Of a stretch of DNA of 64,000 nt, positions 59,993 through 64,000 are shown piece after piece (the stretch's first letter is position 1; every line of letters begins with the position of its first letter). The stretch comes from Streptomyces sp. CG 926 (GTDB taxonomy: Bacteria; Actinomycetota; Actinomycetes; Streptomycetales; Streptomycetaceae), in the NCBI RefSeq assembly GCF_003148825.1, contig NZ_QGGZ01000021.1, positions 36,438-100,437 on the forward strand, written 5' to 3'. Under the pieces are notes generated by a model. The model was not told the origin of the DNA. It ran no database searches and worked only from the letters and a program-made list of their open reading frames with translations. A program made the translations under genes and the position numbers.

Positions 59993-60418
59993 ATGACCTT
60001 GGCCATCCTCCGCCGGTCCGCCCTCGCGATCACCACCCTCGCGCTCTCCGGGGCCGCCCTCGCAGGAGTCACCGCCGCCCCGGCGCAGGCGGCGGCGCCC
60101 GCCTCCGCCGCCGGCTTCTGCCACGTGTCCGGCCTCGGCGGTGACTACATCTGCGAGTACGGCGAGGCCTGGCTGACGTACCCGGCCGGAAACCGTCAGG
60201 TCTTCATCGTCGGCACGGACTTCGCGGTGTGGACCCGCTGGCAGTACGCAGGCGGTTCGTGGAGCGAGTGGACCTCCATGGGCGGCACCGTGCGCAGTGG
60301 GGTCCGCATCGAAGGCAACAACACCTGGAACCCGACCATCTCGATCGTGGGCATGGACGGCGAGCGCTGGTCCCGGCACCGCCTGACCAGCGGCAGCTGG
60401 ACTCCCTGGCAGAACTGA
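59993..60418 (+). CDS. Small secreted protein, beta-propeller-lectin-like
   Basis: 141 residues with a signal peptide (LRRSALAITTLALSGAALAG, ending near APAQA). The mature part has two blade-like repeats (FAVWTRWQYAGGSWSEWTSMGG and RWSRHRLTSGSWTPWQN) resembling PLL-type beta-propeller modules, and two cysteines near its N-terminus. It may bind a surface sugar, but that is inference. GGGGAG is 7 bp before ATG 59993; an upstream in-frame TTG at 59978 is less likely. Confidence 0.85.
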   Translation: MTLAILRRSALAITTLALSGAALAGVTAAPAQAAAPASAAGFCHVSGLGGDYICEYGEAWLTYPAGNRQVFIVGTDFAVWTRWQYAGGSWSEWTSMGGTVRSGVRIEGNNTWNPTISIVGMDGERWSRHRLTSGSWTPWQN

Positions 60419-60452
60419 CCCCCGCATCCCCGGCGAGCCGCCACCCGCCGGT

Positions 60453-60496
60453 CCAGGGAGAGAACGGAACAACACCCGTGACGGGGGTGTCCCTGG
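60453..60496. terminator. Hairpin between the secreted protein and inhibitor genes
   Basis: Outer arms CCAGGGA (60453-60459) and TCCCTGG (60490-60496) with an inner pairing ACACCC (60472-60477) and GGGTGT (60485-60490, sharing its last base with the outer arm). It lies between convergent genes. Confidence 0.5.
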
Positions 60497-60664
60497 CACG
60501 GCGGCAGGCGCCCCCACACACCCCCACGCCTGACCGCCGGCCCGCCGGGTCCGGCCACCGCCACCCCAGGCGGCCGCCGGGCCCGGCCACGGCCCCCCGC
60601 GCCGCACCCCCCGACGCGGCCACGAGCCGTGACGCGCCGCAGCGAGTCGCGACGAGCCCCCGCG

Positions 60665-61087
60665 TCAGAACGCGTAGAGGGTGTTGTCGTTCAGGGTCGC
60701 GGACATCACGCACGCGTTGGAGAAGGTGTGCTTCCACGCGACGGGCTGACCGCGCCATACACCGTCCGCGGTGACGGTCACGGGGTCGTAGTGCCGCGGG
60801 CACACCCGGCCCGGATTGGGTGCGGCCAGCAGGCTGTCGAACTCGCCGCCGGTGGCGTTGAGGGCGTCGCACGCGGCCCTGGGGTCGGGGTGCGTGCCCT
60901 CGGCGGTGTAGGCGCAGCTGAGGACGGCCGCACGCAGGACCGTGCCCGTGGCGGCGTCGCCCTGGGCGATGGTGAAGACCATGGCGGAGGGTGCGTACAG
61001 GCTCGTCGGGCTCGCCTCCGCCACGCCCGCGGTGCCTGCGAGGCAGAGGAGAGCGGCGGCGGAGACGGTGGCTAAACGGCGACGCAT
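60665..61087 (-). CDS. Streptomyces subtilisin inhibitor (SSI family)
   Basis: 140 residues including a signal peptide (MRRRLATVSAAALLCLAGTA). The mature domain starts SLYAPSAMVFTIAQG, as in SSI, and keeps the four cysteines (LSC, AAC, VCP, NAC) of the two disulfides and the tail FSNACVMSATLNDNTLYAF. The reactive-site loop reads VCPRHYDP, so P1 is arginine rather than the methionine of the original SSI; this predicts trypsin-like as well as subtilisin-like targets. It acts outside the cell as a dimeric protease inhibitor. The family is characteristic of streptomycetes. ATG 61087 fits the signal peptide. Confidence 0.95.
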   Translation of the reverse strand: MRRRLATVSAAALLCLAGTAGVAEASPTSLYAPSAMVFTIAQGDAATGTVLRAAVLSCAYTAEGTHPDPRAACDALNATGGEFDSLLAAPNPGRVCPRHYDPVTVTADGVWRGQPVAWKHTFSNACVMSATLNDNTLYAF

Positions 61088-61438
61088 GACAAGGCCTACT
61101 TTCGATTCGAAGGATGTTTGGTGCGCTAGAACTTTCATGTAGCGCTCAACTGGCCCTGAGCCTGCCAGGTGTGAAGGTGCATCGCACATGGGCGGTCGAT
61201 TTACGGACAGTCCGTTCGGATGTCGGTCGCCCGAGGGGCACTTCGCGCAGCTCCCGCCGGGTGCCCGCTGGTCCGCAGCATGCGGGAGCGCGGCACATCG
61301 ACCGGTGTGACGTCGCCACCCGCACCTGCGGCCCAGGTGGCGGCCATGCCCGGTTCACCGAACGGCCCATCAGGGTGACCGGATCGCTACGGTGCGAAGC
61401 CCCCACGCTTCGCGGCCGCCTTCGCGTGCTCGGTCCCG
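61088..61438. other. Gap upstream of the inhibitor gene, no gene seen
   Basis: 351 bases. It contains the inhibitor gene's promoter region on the right of its start. No frame has support. Confidence 0.45.
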
Positions 61439-62971
61439 TCAGCCGGCCTTGAGACGGCGGCCGATCTCCTCGGTCATCCGGCGCTGGAGTTCCGCGAGCT
61501 GCTCGTTCGTATAGCCCGTCAGGTCGCCCGGATCCCCTGGGTTCTTCGCGCCCTCCTGCTGCTGTTTCTGCTGCTCCCGCCGTGTGAGCTCCTGCTCCTC
61601 GGGGGATCCGGGCACCGCGTACGCACACCGGATGAGCGCTCCGTCGGCGGCCTTCAGGCAGGTCGCCTCACGCCCGCCCACCTGGCCCTTCCCCTCCACC
61701 CGGTAGCGGACGTTCTGTTCGCTTCCGACGGTGGCGGTCCACGTCCCGCCCCCGGTCGGTACGACCTCGAAGACCTGGTCGTCGTTGTAGCAGCAGACGT
61801 CCCGGTACTCCGCCTTGATCAGGGCGACGAGCGCCTTCGGGGACGACCACGCCGGATCGAGGCGATGGACGGTCATCGGCGCGAGTCCGCCGCCCTGGTG
61901 GCGGGTGGGCACCGTGGACACGGCCACGACCGAACTGGCCTCGCCCTGGGGCGTGAGCGGGGTGACGTACGCGCTGCGCCCGGCCTCTTGGACGTACCGC
62001 AGGGTGAACTCGGACTCGTTGCCCTCGTTGGCGCCGTCCTCGGAGGCGTCCCATCCGCTGCGCTCGAACCACCAGTCGCTGAAACCGCCCACCGCGGCGG
62101 TCCCTTCCCGCTGACGGGCGGCGAGGCTGATCGGGTAGGACGGGCCGGGAACGGCGGAGGTGTCGGTGGTGATGGTGAGCTTTCCGGTCCGCCCGTCGTA
62201 GAGCGCGACGCCGGCGGGGCGCTCGGTCACCACGAGGATCCCGGTCTGTCGCTTGAGCGGGACGACGACGACCGGTGTGCCGCCCGAGCAGGTCACGTAG
62301 GCGTCGTCGGCCTCGAACCGGACCCAGCGCTTCTCGGCCGAGATCTTCCTGCCGAGATTGTGGGTGAACCAGCCGCTGATCCTGGCGTCGGCCGCGGACA
62401 CGTCGAAGGCGCACCGCTCCTGGCTACGGCTCTCGCCGCCGAGCGGAACGTCCTGCACGAGGCCTACCTCGTACCCGGCCAGCCAGCCGCGGCGCTCCAC
62501 CAGCGTCGCGAACCGGTCCGAGTCGGGCAGGTAGGTGATGTCGGAGATCTCGCCGGTGACATCGCCCAGGTGCGGGGCGGCCTGTGCCTTGCCGGCCACG
62601 TACGGCACGCGGGCCGCCAGCGCCGGTACGGGCTCGGTGACGACCTGCGCGGTGGCCATGTACGCACGGTCCTGCAGGTACGAGCCGTACACCAGCCAGC
62701 CGACGGTGAGGCCCAACCCGACGACGGCGCCCAGGCACCCGAGGGTGGCGGCCGCGTTCCCTGCGCCCGCGCCGCGCCCGGACCGACGCCGCAGCAGTCG
62801 GACCACCAGCACACCCACCAGGGCGACCGCCGCGGCCAGCAAGGGCAGGGCGAACCAGGCGACGAGCTTGCGCAACTCCCAGACCGCGATCGTGGTGTAG
62901 TACGAGCCGTACCAGAGCACGAAGCCCACCGGCAGAACGACCAACCCCACGCGCAGCAGTGTCCGACCCAT
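61439..62971 (-). CDS. Membrane protein of unknown function
   Basis: 510 residues. Three hydrophobic segments lie in the first 100 residues (TLLRVGLVVLPVGFVLWY; ALPLLAAAVALVGVLVV; LGCLGAVVGLGLTVGWLVYG). A large domain follows that is probably extracytoplasmic, with several cysteines, and a glutamine-rich, charged C-terminal tail (EQELTRREQQKQQQEGAKNP). No family recognised. The codon pattern is strongly coding. ATG 62971 starts just before the first membrane segment. Confidence 0.85.
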   Translation of the reverse strand: MGRTLLRVGLVVLPVGFVLWYGSYYTTIAVWELRKLVAWFALPLLAAAVALVGVLVVRLLRRRSGRGAGAGNAAATLGCLGAVVGLGLTVGWLVYGSYLQDRAYMATAQVVTEPVPALAARVPYVAGKAQAAPHLGDVTGEISDITYLPDSDRFATLVERRGWLAGYEVGLVQDVPLGGESRSQERCAFDVSAADARISGWFTHNLGRKISAEKRWVRFEADDAYVTCSGGTPVVVVPLKRQTGILVVTERPAGVALYDGRTGKLTITTDTSAVPGPSYPISLAARQREGTAAVGGFSDWWFERSGWDASEDGANEGNESEFTLRYVQEAGRSAYVTPLTPQGEASSVVAVSTVPTRHQGGGLAPMTVHRLDPAWSSPKALVALIKAEYRDVCCYNDDQVFEVVPTGGGTWTATVGSEQNVRYRVEGKGQVGGREATCLKAADGALIRCAYAVPGSPEEQELTRREQQKQQQEGAKNPGDPGDLTGYTNEQLAELQRRMTEEIGRRLKAG

Positions 62972-63072
62972 CAGCGCCCCCGCCCCCTCGGCCCCACGTC
63001 CCCGTGCGTCCGATTCTCCACCCCGGACCAGGCCGTGTCACCGGGTTACGCGGAGGCGGCCTCGGACCAGGA

Positions 63073-63612
63073 CTAGGACTCGGGGTCGGGCTCGGCCTCC
63101 CCGTCGGCGGGACGGCGTACGGCGGCGGCGATCTCACGCACGCGGTCCAGGGTGATCCCCGTCCGTTGCTCCACGGCCAGGGGGTGGTCGGTGCGCTCCA
63201 GCTCGATGGAGGGGCGCCGGCCCAGGGGGCGGGTGTGGACGTGGGTCTTCAGGTTGAGCGTCGTGGACGGGTACACCAGCAGCTCGGTGGTGAGCCAGCC
63301 GAAGTACGGCGGCTCGGACTCCCGCCCCGGGGTGTCCCACAGATCGGCGGCGCGTGAGAAGTTCTCGCGGCTGAGCGAGACCCAGACACCCCAGGAGAAC
63401 ACCTCGTCGCGGCCGATGACCGGTATCTCGATCAGCCCCTTGACGAAGTAGTGCTGGGCCTTGATCACGCACTGGTCCGACGAGAGCAGACAGTCGTCGG
63501 CCTCGGCGAACGCCGGGTCCCACACGGCCGGGGCCTCGGCCGTGTAGTTCATGGGCAGCTCGGCGTGGGAGGAGCCGCAGCACGAGCAGGTGAATCCGTG
63601 ATCAGTGGTCAT
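63073..63612 (-). CDS. DUF2199-type protein
   Basis: 179 residues. It begins with a zinc-binding-like cluster (FTCSCCGSSHAELPMNY). It continues with VWVSLSRENFSRAADLWD, PYFGWLTTELLVYPSTTLNLKT and VHTRPLGRRPSIELERTDHPLA, a pattern I associate with the DUF2199 family. Function unknown. ATG 63612 starts right at the cysteine cluster. The acidic C-terminal tail is likely disordered. Confidence 0.85.
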   Translation of the reverse strand: MTTDHGFTCSCCGSSHAELPMNYTAEAPAVWDPAFAEADDCLLSSDQCVIKAQHYFVKGLIEIPVIGRDEVFSWGVWVSLSRENFSRAADLWDTPGRESEPPYFGWLTTELLVYPSTTLNLKTHVHTRPLGRRPSIELERTDHPLAVEQRTGITLDRVREIAAAVRRPADGEAEPDPES

Positions 63613-63963
63613 GAGGGGAGCCTAGGGCGTGTCTTTCGGATCGGGCCGGATCAGGGAGCGGCGTCCGGTGCGTGCGATCGCACGGCGGCGGAGGGAGCCG
63701 ACGCGGAGGGGGCACCTCCCCGCGGTGGCCGGAGGAGTCGACGACCGACGACAACGCGGTGAGCGTGCGTTGCCGGACGCCGCGAGCCCGGCCTGATCGC
63801 GAAAGGCACGCCCAGGGCTTGCCCCGGCAACGGATCGGCGGCGGTCGGTCGGTCGGTCTGCAAGCCGCTCCACACCCGCGGCTTCCGGCCGGTCCGCGGA
63901 GGGGCCTAGGCCGTGTTTTAGAACTGGGGTCCGTGTCTCGCCCTGTGCCGTGATGATCTCGGT
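63613..63963. other. Gap with possible mobile-element remnant
   Basis: No complete gene. The segment beginning GGGCGTGTCTTTCGGATCGG (63626-63645) resembles the ends of streptomycete insertion sequences, and GGCCGTGTTTTAGAACTGGG (63909-63928) looks like the left end of the element whose transposase begins at 63964. Both assignments are from memory of such ends. Confidence 0.35.
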
Positions 63964-64000
63964 GTGGGGCGAGGGGATCTTTCAGATGAGCAGTGGGCGG
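63964..64000 (+). CDS. IS5-type transposase, N-terminal fragment cut by window edge
   Basis: Twelve codons from GTG 63964 read VGRGDLSDEQWA, the characteristic start of IS5-family transposases in streptomycetes (DL[ST]D-x-[EQ]W). The rest lies outside the window, so completeness cannot be judged. Its presence marks a mobile element at the right edge. Confidence 0.7.
   Translation, partial: MGRGDLSDEQWA

Overview
The window is high-GC actinobacterial DNA, almost certainly from Streptomyces. It has GTG starts, strong third-position GC bias, a Streptomyces subtilisin-inhibitor gene, a SARP/AfsR-type regulator and IdeR/DmdR-type iron boxes. It is dominated by one iron-regulated biosynthetic cluster for a mixed catecholate-hydroxamate peptide siderophore (about 3.7-49.3 kb, with an accessory reductase gene at 50.7-52.5 kb).

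Left edge (1-6.1 kb): a sigma-factor-like membrane protein, a small protein of unknown function, a secreted PAF-acetylhydrolase-like esterase behind an iron box, and a GNAT acetyltransferase. Core, part 1 (6.3-12.5 kb): an iron-box-controlled protein with two HTH-like segments, an isochorismatase paralogue that has lost its catalytic residues, an argB paralogue, an ornithine N-hydroxylase, a stand-alone condensation-like protein with a broken HHxxxDG motif, an MbtH-like protein and, divergently, a GNAT that resembles short N-acetylglutamate synthases. Core, part 2 (12.6-36.1 kb): an aryl carrier protein, an EntS-like exporter and two giant NRPSs whose genes overlap by four bases. I read the assembly line as C-A(Gly)-T, C-A(basic?)-T, C-A(Ser)-T, C-A(Ser)-T-E, then C-A(basic/Orn-like)-T, C-A(N5-hydroxyornithine)-T-TE. 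Core, part 3 (36.1-40.8 kb): the 2,3-dihydroxybenzoate operon dhbA-dhbC-dhbE-dhbB, again behind an iron box. The predicted product is DHB-Gly-X-Ser-D-Ser-Y-hydroxyornithine, with the catechol and the hydroxyornithine hydroxamate(s) as iron ligands. The class resembles qinichelin-type catecholate-hydroxamates, but identity cannot be settled here.

Middle (40.9-44.2 kb): a DoxX protein, a MerR regulator divergent from a flavodoxin-like reductase, a cupin/zinc-ribbon protein and a DUF4232-type lipoprotein. Uptake (44.3-49.3 kb): an AraC regulator divergent from an iron-box-driven operon of two FecCD permeases, an ATPase and a binding lipoprotein. Then come a MarR regulator behind a SoxR-box-like promoter and, divergently, a siderophore-interacting reductase fused to a methyltransferase-like domain.

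Right part (52.6-64 kb): a protein of unknown function, a two-gene aromatic tailoring pair (O-methyltransferase fusion and PHBH-like flavin hydroxylase) next to a SARP/NB-ARC/TPR regulator, a secreted beta-propeller-like protein, a subtilisin inhibitor, a membrane protein, a DUF2199-type protein and the first codons of an IS5-type transposase cut by the window edge.

Eight 19-bp iron boxes tie the siderophore units together: low iron should release DHB synthesis, ornithine supply and hydroxylation, peptide assembly, export, uptake and possibly release of iron from the ferri-complex by the esterase and reductase. No rRNA, tRNA or CRISPR array was seen.
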